DNA from: an uncultured Bacteroidales bacterium
GTDB taxonomy: Bacteria; Bacteroidota; Bacteroidia; Bacteroidales; F082
Length of the DNA stretch: 35,761 nucleotides
NCBI GenBank assembly: GCA_946405575.1
Contig: CAMJHP010000028.1
Coordinates: forward strand, 1 to 35,761
Direction: 5' to 3'
Under the pieces are notes generated by a model. The model saw nothing but the letters and a program-made list of their open reading frames with translations, was not told where the DNA came from and ran no database searches. Shown here in pieces: positions 16,158 through 25,502 of this stretch (position 1 is its first letter; each line of letters starts with the position of its first letter). The position numbers and the translations under genes are program-made.

Positions 16158-16909
16158 AAGCGTTTTTTAACGGCATTAAAGGCGTAGCAGGAGAAATAAT
16201 AGATAGCTTTAAAGAATGGGAGTTTTTCGTGCTGACGATACACTTTCCATAAATCAATAGAGGCTCTTATTTTATTAGAGCTTGCTGATTTTCTTCTGAT
16301 TCTATAGGAAACCAAAGACTCATCGATAGCATAAGCCATTAATCCTTTTCTAAGAATATCAAGCCATGTGGCTGTGTCTTCACTGGTGCGGAATTTAGGA
16401 ACAAAAACATCACCGGTGATTGCTTTGTTGACCATTACAGTAGAGCAACCGATAATGGTATTTCGAAGGTAGGTTTTGTAATCCAGATTACCTATGGTAT
16501 TAATGAATTTGTTCATTATCTTTCCGTCCTCGTCGATCCAATCGTAGGTTGAATAGGTAAACCCAATATTCTTTGCCAACATAAAACTCAACTGTTTTTC
16601 CAATTTTTCGGGATGCCAAATGTCATCTGCATCAAGAAAAGCCAAGAATTGGCCTTGAGCCATTTGGATGCATTGGTTTCGTGTATCAGAAATGCCAGAG
16701 TTTTGTTTTTTTATGGCAAACTTTATTCGGGAATCAGCTTGAGCATAAGATTTAATTATGTTAACCGTTTCGTCCGTAGAAGCATCGTCGACAATAAGCA
16801 ATTCCCAATGTGGATAGGTCTGCGCAATGACAGATTTGATGCTGTCTGAAACATACGAAGCCATATTGTAGCATGGCATGATGACTGAAACCAACGGTTG
16901 ACTTTCCAC
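16154..16909 (-). CDS. Family 2 glycosyltransferase
   Basis: The 251-residue protein has the GT-A fold signature of GT2: VSVIMPCYNMASYVSDSIKS at 8-27, ELLIVDDASTDET (the first Asp motif), and FLAFLDADDIWHPEKLEKQL with the metal-binding DAD/DXD motif near 92-95. It transfers a sugar from a nucleotide donor to a lipid-linked acceptor on the cytoplasmic face of the membrane. The acceptor side differs among GT2 enzymes and cannot be read here. It starts 12 bases after the manC stop and overlaps the GNAT-like gene by ATGA. Confidence 0.88.
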   Translation of the reverse strand: MESQPLVSVIMPCYNMASYVSDSIKSVIAQTYPHWELLIVDDASTDETVNIIKSYAQADSRIKFAIKKQNSGISDTRNQCIQMAQGQFLAFLDADDIWHPEKLEKQLSFMLAKNIGFTYSTYDWIDEDGKIMNKFINTIGNLDYKTYLRNTIIGCSTVMVNKAITGDVFVPKFRTSEDTATWLDILRKGLMAYAIDESLVSYRIRRKSASSNKIRASIDLWKVYRQHEKLPFFKAIYYFSCYAFNAVKKRL

Positions 16910-16921
16910 GACAATTGTTTT

Positions 16922-17974
16922 TTACTTTAATCCTTCAATCCAAACCTTAATCTGCTGCTCATCATGGAGCTTGCATACGAGCAACGAATGGTCGCGGTAT
17001 GCAACCAAGTAATTTTCTAATCCTTCTATTACGGCTTCAGTACCTTCCTCTATATTAATAATAGTGTTCCGATTGTCTACAGAAACCACCTTACCGCGTT
17101 TGGCGTTGCCGTTTTCGTCTTTTTTGGCGTGGGTAAACAATGAACCCCATGTGCCAATGTCGCTCCAGCCAAAGTCTGCAGGAATAGTGAAGGTGTTTGG
17201 TGATTTCTCCATAACGCCATAATCAATACTAATGTTGGGACAATCTGCAAAATGGTCGTTGATGAAATTTTGTTCCTCAGGCATGCCAAAGTTGTAAATA
17301 CCCTTTTCAAAAACCTTAACCATTTCAGGCAAATATTGTTTGAATGCCTGCATAATGCCCTCCAAAGTCCAAAGAAAGATACCGCTGTTCCAAAAATAGT
17401 TACCTTCAGCAACAAACTTAACAGCAGTGTCGTAGTCGGGTTTTTCTTTGAACATTTCAACTTTCACTACTTCAGGCAATGTCTCTCGCTTGGGAACTTG
17501 AATATAACCATATCCCGTTTCAGGACGGCTCGGCTTAATGCCAATGGTCATCAAAGCGTTTTGGTTTTTCGCTAAAAAGTCGAACCCCAAACGAATAATG
17601 CGATGGAATTCTACTTCATTGGTCACCAAATGGTCGGCTGGAGTGACAACAATATTGGCATCCTTGCAGCGGCTTTGAATATGATATGCAGCATAGGCAA
17701 TGCATGGCGCAGTGTTTCTCCGTGCTGGTTCACAAAGCACTTGGTCTGGGCGCAACATGGGCAGATGTTCCAAAACGAGTTGCTTATAAGCTTTGTTGGT
17801 AACTACGAGGAAATTCTCGTCAGGAATGATGGTACTGAAACGCTCGTAGGTAGTGCGTATGAAACTTTTTCCTGTGCCTAATATATCAAGGAATTGTTTG
17901 GGAAAATTGTCTTTGCTGAGGGGCCAAAAACGGCTACCTATGCCGCCAGCCATAATAATGCAATAGTTATTCAT
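16922..17974 (-). CDS. manC: Mannose-1-phosphate guanylyltransferase
   Basis: The 350-residue protein has the nucleotidyltransferase signature MAGGIGSRFWPLSKDNFPKQ (8-27), then VLCEPARRNTAPCIAYAA, VVTPADHLV, IKPSRPETGYGYIQV, FKEKPD and NYFWNSGIFLW, all diagnostic of GDP-mannose pyrophosphorylases of the short type (no C-terminal isomerase domain). It makes GDP-mannose from mannose-1-phosphate and GTP in the cytoplasm, feeding mannose or GDP-deoxyhexose units into the surface glycan. It overlaps the DUF3298-like lipoprotein gene by 4 bases (ATGA) and precedes the GT2 gene, consistent with one operon. Confidence 0.93.
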   Translation of the reverse strand: MNNYCIIMAGGIGSRFWPLSKDNFPKQFLDILGTGKSFIRTTYERFSTIIPDENFLVVTNKAYKQLVLEHLPMLRPDQVLCEPARRNTAPCIAYAAYHIQSRCKDANIVVTPADHLVTNEVEFHRIIRLGFDFLAKNQNALMTIGIKPSRPETGYGYIQVPKRETLPEVVKVEMFKEKPDYDTAVKFVAEGNYFWNSGIFLWTLEGIMQAFKQYLPEMVKVFEKGIYNFGMPEEQNFINDHFADCPNISIDYGVMEKSPNTFTIPADFGWSDIGTWGSLFTHAKKDENGNAKRGKVVSVDNRNTIINIEEGTEAVIEGLENYLVAYRDHSLLVCKLHDEQQIKVWIEGLK

Positions 17975-18723
17975 TGTCCTTTGTTGTTGAATAATGATTT
18001 CCCTTTTTCGCTCAAATATGGCTTTAGGTCATTAATAGCGATTTTACATAAAGGAGCACCTGCAGAATAAGGTGCAATTTCGTAAGCTTGGTAACAAAAC
18101 ACCACACTGTCGGTCTCAATCCAAGGCTGGTTGGAAGGTAGCTGAAAGGGTTCTTCATCCTCGAAAAGGTATTCTTCTTCTTCAGTATTGTTGGGCTCGA
18201 AATATTGCTTGCGAACGTTTTCAGAAATAATACCCTTTAACTGTTCTGGATCATCGAAAATATCGTAGCCGATAATGCTACCATCAATCTTGCTGAAAGA
18301 CGTACCAAAATACCAAGGCATAGGATGCGCGCCACCAGTGTAGACAAAACCTTCCGAGATATAAGTCACATAAAAGTCGGTCTGCTCCGATAAGGTATAG
18401 TTGCTTTCGAGATACGAACGTGGTTCATCTCCCTCCTCGGAAAAGAAATAGTCTTTTTCGTTTTCAAAGTATGTCGCGTAGTCCTCTGTTTCGTCAGACA
18501 ACATCCAGTGGAGGATATTTTTTCGCAAGCTGTCGTTTTTGGTGATAGGTAGGTCGGCATTTAAAGTGTAATAGGCATAGTCATCACCATATTCACTTTC
18601 AATGAACACGCTGTCAATCAAGGTATAAAGTTTTACATCGACATCATTAGGATTGCTTTTCGTGCGGTTGCAACCCATGAAAGCAAATAAAACCAGTGCT
18701 ATGGGTATCAAAAGCTTTTTCAT
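17971..18723 (-). CDS. Lipoprotein with DUF3298/RsiV-like domain
   Basis: The 250-residue protein starts MKKLLIPIALVLFAFMGCNR, a lipoprotein signal with lipobox FMGC. The mature part is very acidic (EEGDEP, TEEEEYLFEDEEPFQ). The motif FYVTYISEGFVYTGGAHPMP followed by YFGTSFSKIDGSIIGYDIFD is typical of DUF4163/DUF3298 proteins such as the extracytoplasmic part of RsiV, where the segment binds lysozyme. No sigma factor or membrane anchor is linked here, so an anti-sigma role is unlikely; glycan binding at the envelope is a fair guess. It leads the manC-GT operon and has its own good promoter. Confidence 0.78.
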   Translation of the reverse strand: MKKLLIPIALVLFAFMGCNRTKSNPNDVDVKLYTLIDSVFIESEYGDDYAYYTLNADLPITKNDSLRKNILHWMLSDETEDYATYFENEKDYFFSEEGDEPRSYLESNYTLSEQTDFYVTYISEGFVYTGGAHPMPWYFGTSFSKIDGSIIGYDIFDDPEQLKGIISENVRKQYFEPNNTEEEEYLFEDEEPFQLPSNQPWIETDSVVFCYQAYEIAPYSAGAPLCKIAINDLKPYLSEKGKSLFNNKGQ

Positions 18724-18750
18724 GGAATATGATTTATAGGTTCAATGTCG

Positions 18751-18780
18751 CAAAGATAGTGTTTTTTATGAGAACGACAA
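18751..18780 (-). promoter_or_regulatory. Promoter for the lipoprotein-manC-glycosyltransferase unit
   Basis: Minus-strand TTG (complement of 18778-18780), 19 bases, then TATCTTTG (complement of 18751-18758), 28 bases before ATG 18723. The element separates this unit from the upstream FAD/Fe-S gene. Confidence 0.65.
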
Positions 18781-18790
18781 TTTTTCTCTA

Positions 18791-21700
18791 TTATTTTGCC
18801 CAACGGTAAAGGATTTCGATAGGATGCACGGCATGAATCCCCGTACCGTCGAGGATTTGTTGACGACAAGAAGTGCCAGGAGCCGAAACAATGCAAGGCG
18901 TAACGCCATCCGAATTCTTTACAGCTTTGCGGATGGTGGGGAACAGTACCATTTCACCAATGGCCAACGAAGTTTGGTAATGTTCTTTCTCGTAGCCGAA
19001 TGATCCAGCCATGCCGCAACAACCGCTGGGGATGACATGTATTTTGGCTCCAGGGAGCAGTTTAAAGGCTTGGACTGTTTTCTCCGTTCCTACCAAAGCC
19101 TTTTGGTGACAATGGCCATGGAGCCAAATTTCCACTGCGTCTGTCTTGAAATCGTTGGCAGAGATGCGTCCTGTAGCCACTTCGCGCATAATGAATTCAT
19201 CGAAAAGCAATGCATTACGACCCAATTCTTTAGCTTCTTGGCGCACTTCAGTAGGAACCAAATCAGGGTATTCGTCACGGAAGCTGAGGATGCACGAAGG
19301 CTCGATGCCGACCAAAGGCGTTTGCGCTGTAATCTTGTCTTTCAAAAAATTGACATTCTTTAAGGCAAACCTCTTGGCGAGTTTCAAGTTGCCTTTCGAC
19401 ATGGCGGCACGACCGCTTTCCACGTGCTTTGGGATTTCCACCTCGTAGCCCAAATGCAATAGCAGTTTGGCAAAGGTCAAACCCAGTTCAGCCTCTTGGA
19501 AGTTGGTGAATTCGTCAGCAAAAAGATAGACTTTGCCTTTGGTAGCTTGGCTTTTGTGTTGTTGGCTTTCGCGTTTTACTGCGGTTCGCATGGTGACACG
19601 ACTCAAAGTCGGAATGTCACGCTCAGTGGCAAACTTGATGATGTTTTTAATGATTTTGGACGAGAACTTCCACGATGCGAACAAGTTGTACAACGGCCAA
19701 ACGATATGCCCCAACTGCTCTACTGTAGCCATATATGACACAGCAAAGGAACGCAAAGGCATGCCGCTTACATTGTACTTTTGCTGCAAAATCTCGGAAC
19801 GCAAGCGGGTCATATCGACGTTGGAGGGACACTCGCTGCGGCAACCTTTGCAGGCTAAGCAGCTGTCCAACACTTCAGCCAATTCCTTTGATTTTAGGAT
19901 GCTTTTCATTGTCGCGAACTGCGTCTCGCAGTTCGAGGAAGTGTTTTTTTCAAATTGCGGGACGCAATTTGCGACAGTGAAGGCTTCGCTCTCCCATCCC
20001 CTTGTCAAGATTTCGCGTAAAATGTTAGCTCTGGCTCGGGTGGCCTTGGTCTCGTCGCCGCTTACTTTGAAAGCAGGACATAACGTGCCGCCTATCAAGT
20101 TTGATTTGCGGCAGTCGCCGGCACCATTGCATTGTTCAATGCTGCACATCAAGGCATGGAGTTGGTTTTTGGCACCTGTAGCACCTTCCACCTTGCATTC
20201 ATCGAAAGCAGTTTTCCAATTGTAATAGGTCTTACCTTTGCCAATTACTTTTTCAATAGCATATTGTTGGTCAACCTCAAAGCGCAACATACTGTCCATA
20301 GGCAAGGTGTCGACAATCTTGTGCAGATTGAACACTTGCAGCGGATCCCAACACTTTTTGAGGTCTTGCATCAAGGCATAGACCTCATCGCCATAAAGCA
20401 ACTGGATGAACTCGCCTCGCAAGCGACCGTCTCCATGCTCGCCACTCAGTGAACCTTTGTATTTCTTGACCAACAAAGCAGTCTGATAGGCCACCTCACG
20501 GAATTTGCGTTTGCCTTCAGCCTCCTTGATGTTGATAATGGGGCGCAAATGTAACTCACCTGTGCTGATATGTGCATGATAAACGCAGCTCAAGCCCAGG
20601 TTTTCAAGCATTTGAGCGAAGTCGTCCATATAGGCAGGCAACTTTTCCGGTGCCACAGCCGTGTCTTCGATAACTCCAATAGGTTTGGCATCGCCTTTCA
20701 TGCCTGTGAGCAAGCCCAAACCTGCCTTTCGCAGACTCCAAACTTTGCTGATTTCTGAACCATAAACTCTTGAACAAGCATAGACCAAATGCTTTTCGTT
20801 TTCGATTAATGCCTTTTCCAATTGGTCAGCGATGGCATCAATTTCAGACCTTGTATCACCGCGCAGTTCAATGATGAGAATAGCGGCGGGATCGCCTTGT
20901 ACGAAGAAGCGGTTTTTTTGTTGCTCGACATTCTGTTTGCTGAGTTCCAAAATGTTACGGTCCATCAACTCTACAGCAGAAGGATGGAATTTCAACGCAA
21001 CCAGATTACCCAAGAAACTCTTTTGCAACGTGTCACAATGGGCACAGACCACCATTTTCTCTTTGGGCGGCAAAGGATCAAGGTCGACTTTGATTTCGGT
21101 GATGAAAGCCAAGGTGCCTTCGCTGCCGGCCAACACTTTACAGAGGTTGATAGTACGTTCCTCAAACGGTTTTTCGGTATGGTGCAGGTCCTCAATGACT
21201 TCGTCAATGGCATAGCCACAAGAACGTCGGCGAAGGCTTTTATCTGGATAGTTTTCCTCAATGAGTTGGACAGTCTTTTCGTCTAAAGCCCAGCGGATAA
21301 GTTGGGAGTAGATGCTTTGGATGAGGGAATTGCTGTCGGATTCCCAAAAACGACGTTCGAATCTCTCTTCCAATTCCCCGATAGTGTATGTCTTAAATAC
21401 TTCGACACTACCATCGCAAAGCACACCTCGGGCTTCCAACACATGATGTCGGGTGCTTCCATAAATTAGGGAGTGTGAACCACAAGAGTTGTTGCCGAAC
21501 ATGCCGCCGATACAGCAACGGTTGCTGGTGGAAGTCTCAGGGCTGAAAAATAATCCATATGGTTCCAAAGCAAGATTCAACTCATCCAAAACAACACCTG
21601 GTTGCACTCTTGCCCAGCGATCTTCCTTGTTGATTTCCAGAATCTTCTTGAAATTCTTGCTGATATCGACCACAATGCCACTACCCACTACTTGACCAGC

Positions 21701-21880
21701 TATGGAAGTACCGCCCGCCCTTGGGATTAAATGAGTCTTGCGTTCGCTTGCTGCCTCAATCAAGTAGACAATATCTTGTTCATTTTCAGGAAAAGCAACG
21801 CCTTGAGGCACCTCGCGGTATGCTGACGCATCGGTGGCATAGGCAATACGATGCAGAGGGTCGGTATGGATGGTGTACAT
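18791..21880 (-). CDS. FAD-binding and (Fe-S)-binding oxidoreductase, D-lactate/2-hydroxyacid dehydrogenase type
   Basis: A 1029-residue fusion. Residues about 25-280 are a type 4 FAD-binding domain (LIPRAGGTSIAGQVVGSGIV, MFGNNSCGSHSLIYGSTRHH, LAGSEGTLAFITEIKVDL); about 280-540 form the substrate-binding FAD-oxidase C domain ending in YKGSLSGEHGDGRLRGEF. Iron-sulfur motifs follow (CSIEQCNGAGDCRKS; CLACKGCRSECPSNVDMTR), then two CCG-type segments (GIEPSCILSFRDEYPD; LHGHCHQKAL; PSGCCGMAGSFGYEKEHY). This architecture oxidises D-lactate or a related 2-hydroxyacid and passes electrons to the quinone pool. Residues about 634-657, between the FAD and Fe-S parts, are encoded by a palindromic element and are not part of the family pattern. 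It starts six bases after the capD stop although its function is metabolic. Confidence 0.87.
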   Translation of the reverse strand: MYTIHTDPLHRIAYATDASAYREVPQGVAFPENEQDIVYLIEAASERKTHLIPRAGGTSIAGQVVGSGIVVDISKNFKKILEINKEDRWARVQPGVVLDELNLALEPYGLFFSPETSTSNRCCIGGMFGNNSCGSHSLIYGSTRHHVLEARGVLCDGSVEVFKTYTIGELEERFERRFWESDSNSLIQSIYSQLIRWALDEKTVQLIEENYPDKSLRRRSCGYAIDEVIEDLHHTEKPFEERTINLCKVLAGSEGTLAFITEIKVDLDPLPPKEKMVVCAHCDTLQKSFLGNLVALKFHPSAVELMDRNILELSKQNVEQQKNRFFVQGDPAAILIIELRGDTRSEIDAIADQLEKALIENEKHLVYACSRVYGSEISKVWSLRKAGLGLLTGMKGDAKPIGVIEDTAVAPEKLPAYMDDFAQMLENLGLSCVYHAHISTGELHLRPIINIKEAEGKRKFREVAYQTALLVKKYKGSLSGEHGDGRLRGEFIQLLYGDEVYALMQDLKKCWDPLQVFNLHKIVDTLPMDSMLRFEVDQQYAIEKVIGKGKTYYNWKTAFDECKVEGATGAKNQLHALMCSIEQCNGAGDCRKSNLIGGTLCPAFKVSGDETKATRARANILREILTRGWESEAFTVANCVPQFEKNTSSNCETQFATMKSILKSKELAEVLDSCLACKGCRSECPSNVDMTRLRSEILQQKYNVSGMPLRSFAVSYMATVEQLGHIVWPLYNLFASWKFSSKIIKNIIKFATERDIPTLSRVTMRTAVKRESQQHKSQATKGKVYLFADEFTNFQEAELGLTFAKLLLHLGYEVEIPKHVESGRAAMSKGNLKLAKRFALKNVNFLKDKITAQTPLVGIEPSCILSFRDEYPDLVPTEVRQEAKELGRNALLFDEFIMREVATGRISANDFKTDAVEIWLHGHCHQKALVGTEKTVQAFKLLPGAKIHVIPSGCCGMAGSFGYEKEHYQTSLAIGEMVLFPTIRKAVKNSDGVTPCIVSAPGTSCRQQILDGTGIHAVHPIEILYRWAK
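19906..19980. repeat. 75-bp palindromic element inserted in-frame in the FAD/Fe-S oxidoreductase gene
   Basis: Two perfect hairpins lie side by side: CGAACTGCG-TCT-CGCAGTTCG (19915-19935, printed as arms and loop) and CAAATTGCG-GGA-CGCAATTTG (19951-19971). Each has 9-bp arms and a 3-nt loop. They are enclosed by 10-bp outer arms 19906-19915 and 19971-19980 that match with one mismatch. The element keeps the reading frame and encodes two related peptide halves, NCVPQFEK and NCETQFAT. It resembles in principle the translated palindromic elements known from Rickettsia. Confidence 0.8.
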
Positions 21881-21886
21881 CTCGGA

Positions 21887-23806
21887 TTATTTGTCCAACT
21901 GACTGAAAATGCTGTTATTGCTCTTAAATTCAGGTACAATGACCTTCATCTGAGCAACAATCTTCATCGGTTCGCAGGTTTCCAATGCTTCGTGTAAATC
22001 AACTAACATGGCATCCACATCCGAAGCTTCATATTTTCTGACAATGGCATGCATGATCTTATCATTGTCTGTCTTGATGGTATTTTCTTCATTGGCTAGG
22101 ACTTCTTCGTAGAGTTTTTCACCTGGGCGCAGTCCTGTTTCTATTATTTCAATATCAGGACGATGTGCGAGTTTGCGCATCTTTTCTGCCAAATCCCAAA
22201 TCTTTACTTTTTCACCCATGTCGAAAACGAAGATATCACCACCTTCTCCGATAGAACCTGCTTCAAGCACAAGGCTACAGGCTTCAGGAATTGTCATGAA
22301 GAAACGAGTGATGCGTCGGTCGGTGACGGTAATGGGGCCGCCTTTCTCAATTTGTTTGCGGAACAGTGGTACAACGGAACCATTTGACCCCAAAACATTA
22401 CCAAAGCGCGTGGTGATAAACTTGGTTTTGCCTTGTCTACTCTGTGTGTAAATCTCTGCAATACGTTTAGTGGCACCCATCACATTGGTTGGGTTTACAG
22501 CTTTGTCGGTCGAGATCATTACGAATTTTTCCACACCATATTCCACGGCCAAGTCAGCCACGAGTTTGGTGCCAAACACGTTGACAAATACAGCTTCGTA
22601 GGCGTTCTCTTCCATGAAAGGCACGTGTTTATAAGCAGCAGCATGGAACACCACTTGCGGATGGTACATCTCAAAGACCTCTCTCATGCGAATTGGGTCT
22701 TTCACGTTGGTGATGACAAAAGCCATCTTGTCGTGCTGGTTTTCGAAATCAGGCGTGTTATTCATCTCAAACTGGAAGTCGTACATAGGCGACTCAGCTT
22801 GGTCGAGCATGACGAGCTTAGTAGGATTATAATGCATCACCTGACGGCAAATCTCACTTCCAATGGAACCTGCGGCACCTGTCACCAAAACCACTTTATT
22901 GTTGATTTCACGAATGACATTGCTCTTTCCCAAAATGATGGGTTTGCGTCCTAAAAGGTCTTCAATCTTAATGTCTTGGATTTGGTTAGTTGCAAATTTT
23001 CCATCTACCCATTTGTCAAAAGCAGGGATGGATTTTACAATAAGATTTAGAGCTAAGCCTTTTTCAATAATTTCTTTACTGCGTTCCTCGCTTAAGCTTG
23101 GTATGGCCACAATCATCACTTCGATATTGTATTTTTCAATAAATTCTGGTGTCATGGCCACTTCTGGTGAGTAAACTTTGATCGTGTTGATTTGTGATTT
23201 TGCTCGTTTTGGATCGTCGTCTACAAAAGCCTTAATGATAAATTTTGAGGTATTGTCTTGATTGATTGTGCGCATGAGCATGGTGCCGCCGTCGCCGGCT
23301 CCATATATGATTGTATTCTGTTTTGACGCAGAGGTTTTGTATACTTCGTTATATAATCTTCTAATAGTGAAACGCATAAGAATCATCAATACCATAGTAA
23401 TCAGATAATGGTAAACGATGATGGTGAAAGGAGGATAAAAGTTAGCAGCAATAGGACGATTATACTTAATGAAAAACATTTTACTAATCATAATGACAGC
23501 AAAAGTCACAGTACACGATGTAAAGATTTTTCTAATATCATTGAAACCAGAATATCGCAACATTCCATCGTAAGTTCTGGTGATCAAGAAAGTAACAAGG
23601 TAAAACAAAGGAAACAGCCAAATGCGTTTCCAATCAATACTCAGATTCAGTTTGGCAATGTCATTATAATACATTACAAATATGGCAATGACATAGGCAA
23701 ATAAAACAATAAGCATGTCAGTTGCAAGAATCCAATAACGAGGAAGTGTATTGTTTTTATGCTTTCCAAATATGAAATCACAAAAGTGTTTAATCAGTTT
23801 TTTCAT
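21887..23806 (-). CDS. CapD/WbpM-like nucleotide-sugar epimerase/dehydratase, membrane-bound
   Basis: The 639-residue protein has four N-terminal transmembrane segments (YWILATDMLIVLFAYVIAIF, LFPLFYLVTFLITRTY, CTVTFAVIMISKMFF, FTIIVYHYLITMVLMILM), a CoA-binding-like Rossmann segment (TIIYGAGDGGTMLMR) and a C-terminal SDR domain with VLVTGAAGSIGSEICRQVMH, AAAYKHVPFME and ISTDKAVNPTNVMGATKR. The Ser-Met-Lys type active site in place of Ser-Tyr-Lys identifies the large FlaA1/WbpM group, usually UDP-GlcNAc 4,6-dehydratases or epimerases feeding O-antigen or capsule sugars. It is the first gene of the polysaccharide cluster and has its own promoter. The exact product stereochemistry cannot be read from motifs. 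Confidence 0.88.
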   Translation of the reverse strand: MKKLIKHFCDFIFGKHKNNTLPRYWILATDMLIVLFAYVIAIFVMYYNDIAKLNLSIDWKRIWLFPLFYLVTFLITRTYDGMLRYSGFNDIRKIFTSCTVTFAVIMISKMFFIKYNRPIAANFYPPFTIIVYHYLITMVLMILMRFTIRRLYNEVYKTSASKQNTIIYGAGDGGTMLMRTINQDNTSKFIIKAFVDDDPKRAKSQINTIKVYSPEVAMTPEFIEKYNIEVMIVAIPSLSEERSKEIIEKGLALNLIVKSIPAFDKWVDGKFATNQIQDIKIEDLLGRKPIILGKSNVIREINNKVVLVTGAAGSIGSEICRQVMHYNPTKLVMLDQAESPMYDFQFEMNNTPDFENQHDKMAFVITNVKDPIRMREVFEMYHPQVVFHAAAYKHVPFMEENAYEAVFVNVFGTKLVADLAVEYGVEKFVMISTDKAVNPTNVMGATKRIAEIYTQSRQGKTKFITTRFGNVLGSNGSVVPLFRKQIEKGGPITVTDRRITRFFMTIPEACSLVLEAGSIGEGGDIFVFDMGEKVKIWDLAEKMRKLAHRPDIEIIETGLRPGEKLYEEVLANEENTIKTDNDKIMHAIVRKYEASDVDAMLVDLHEALETCEPMKIVAQMKVIVPEFKSNNSIFSQLDK

Positions 23807-23828
23807 ACGAATGAAGTATATTAACTCG

Positions 23829-23860
23829 CAAAAATACGTTTTTTTCTAATTCACCGTCAA
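23829..23860 (-). promoter_or_regulatory. Promoter of the capD-like gene
   Basis: Minus-strand TTG (complement of 23858-23860), 21 bases, TATTTTTG (complement of 23829-23836), 23 bases before the start at 23806. The -33 box overlaps the stop codon of the mutarotase gene. Confidence 0.55.
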
Positions 23861-24180
23861 AAAATCTTTTCCATAAGGTGCCATTTTCCTGTCGAAGGCA
23901 AATTTGGGTCGGCACCTTGGCATTGCGCTACGTAGGCTTCCCACTCGGCCTGACGGGGCAATTGGGCCAATCGAGCCATGTCGCGGTCCCAGTCGAAATC
24001 GTCCACTGTGTCACAAATCATAAAGACATGAGTTTCATAACGATAAAGTTGCATATCAAGGATGCCCACTTCCCTCTGTCCAGCCACCACTTCAGGCCAC
24101 ACATGGGCGTGAATGTCGCAATATCTTTCGATGAGTTCAGGGTCATCGACGAGTTCTAAAGTTTGGCAATAGCGTTTCAT
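23857..24180 (-). CDS. L-rhamnose/L-fucose mutarotase family protein
   Basis: The 107-residue protein matches the RhaM-type family in length and motifs: KRYCQTLELVDDPELIERYC near the start, HVWPEVVAGQREVGILDMQLYR (key His26-Val-Trp-Pro), the central ETHVFMICDT and the C-terminal KWHLMEKIF with conserved Trp-His. These enzymes interconvert the alpha and beta forms of 6-deoxysugars. Because its start overlaps the end of fucP by ATGA, and fucose operons of Bacteroides pair FucP with a mutarotase of this fold, L-fucose is the likeliest substrate (inference). The enzymes fucI, fucK and fucA are not in the window. Confidence 0.85.
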   Translation of the reverse strand: MKRYCQTLELVDDPELIERYCDIHAHVWPEVVAGQREVGILDMQLYRYETHVFMICDTVDDFDWDRDMARLAQLPRQAEWEAYVAQCQGADPNLPSTGKWHLMEKIF

Positions 24181-25475
24181 TTTTTATTGAGTTTGGTAAC
24201 GAAATGACCGTAAAGTACGATGACGATAAAGCAAATCAGCGGCAGGATAAAGCTTACATTCACCGAGGCGATGCTTCCGATTCCAACACCATCGATGATG
24301 CGGGCCTGCAAAGGCGGTAGCACCGAGCCACCCAAGATGGCCATGATGAGGCCTGCGGCACCCAGCTTGGCATCGTCGCCAGTGTCGGTCAAGGCGATGC
24401 CGTAGATGGTCGGGAACATGAGGCTCATGCAGGCCGAGACCGCCACCAAGCAATACATTCCAACACGACCGTCGAGGAAAATCACACCCAACACCAGCGC
24501 GGCTCCAGCAATGCCCAAATAAGTGAGCAACTTGGAGGGACTGATGTATTTCAGCAGGAAAGTGCAGATGAAACGGCTTACACAGAAAATGGCCATGGCC
24601 ACGATGTTGTAGCGTTGCGAGAGCACCTCGGCGGCTTGCTCCGTCATGCCTTCGCCCATAAAGACACGTGTTCCATATTGGATGATGAACGTCCAGCACA
24701 TGATTTGTACACCAACATAAAAGAATTGTGCTACAACACCAAATCGATATGACTTGTTTTGCCAAAGCCGTTTCACCGTGGGACCGAACTTCTGGTCGTA
24801 GCCGTTTTCCTCCACCTTGTTTTGTGTCTTAACCAAAAGCAAGATGACGACGAAGAATGCCACCAACACCGCTCCGATGATGACGTAAGGTCGACTCAAC
24901 ACGGCAAGGTCGGCACTTTTCACGGCCTCAAATTGGTCTTCCGTCAACAAAGCGCGTTCTTCTGTGCTCAGTGGATTCAGTTTGGCCTGAATGAATTGCA
25001 TGGCGACAAACATACCCGCCAAGGAGCCTATGGGATTGAAGGCTTGCGCCAGGTTGAGGCGGCGCGTGGCGGTTTCCTTGTCGCCCAAGGAAAGAATGTA
25101 AGGGTTGGCTGTGGTTTCAAGGAAAGAGAGGCCGCAAGTCAGCACGAAATAGGCGATGAGGAAGGGGTAATAATTGCCTGTCGCTTTAGCGGGAATGAAC
25201 ATCAAGGCACCTACGGCATAGAGTCCGAGACCCATCAAGAGACCGGCTTTGTAGGAGTATTTTCGCACAAAAAGGGCGGCAGGCAGGGCCATGCAGAAAT
25301 AGCCTCCATAAAAGGCCAGTTGCACCAAGGCGCCGTCTGTGACGCTCATGCGGAAGATTTTCGAGAAGGCTTTCACCATGGGGTTGGTGATGTCGTTGGC
25401 GAAGCCCCACAAGGCGAAGCAACACGTCACCAGCACGAAGGCCAAGAGGTTCTTTCTTTCTACTACTTTATTCAT
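24177..25475 (-). CDS. fucP: L-fucose:H+ symporter permease
   Basis: A 432-residue MFS transporter with 12 hydrophobic segments and FucP-type motifs: LVTCCFALWGFANDITNPMV with the buried Asp in the first helix, VQLAFYGGYFCMALPAAL, YFVLTCGLSFLETTANPYIL, RRLNLAQAFNPIGSLAG and the C-terminal SLMFPTIYGIALT. It imports L-fucose (or a close deoxysugar) with protons across the inner membrane. The ATG at 25475 is preferred over a TTG two codons upstream. A palindromic repeat copy (25503-25554) lies right before the start, so fucP expression probably depends on a promoter upstream of or within the repeat-GxxExxY segment. Confidence 0.9.
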   Translation of the reverse strand: MNKVVERKNLLAFVLVTCCFALWGFANDITNPMVKAFSKIFRMSVTDGALVQLAFYGGYFCMALPAALFVRKYSYKAGLLMGLGLYAVGALMFIPAKATGNYYPFLIAYFVLTCGLSFLETTANPYILSLGDKETATRRLNLAQAFNPIGSLAGMFVAMQFIQAKLNPLSTEERALLTEDQFEAVKSADLAVLSRPYVIIGAVLVAFFVVILLLVKTQNKVEENGYDQKFGPTVKRLWQNKSYRFGVVAQFFYVGVQIMCWTFIIQYGTRVFMGEGMTEQAAEVLSQRYNIVAMAIFCVSRFICTFLLKYISPSKLLTYLGIAGAALVLGVIFLDGRVGMYCLVAVSACMSLMFPTIYGIALTDTGDDAKLGAAGLIMAILGGSVLPPLQARIIDGVGIGSIASVNVSFILPLICFIVIVLYGHFVTKLNKK

Positions 25476-25502
25476 ATTCAAGTATTTATTATCATGTTTT
25501 TA

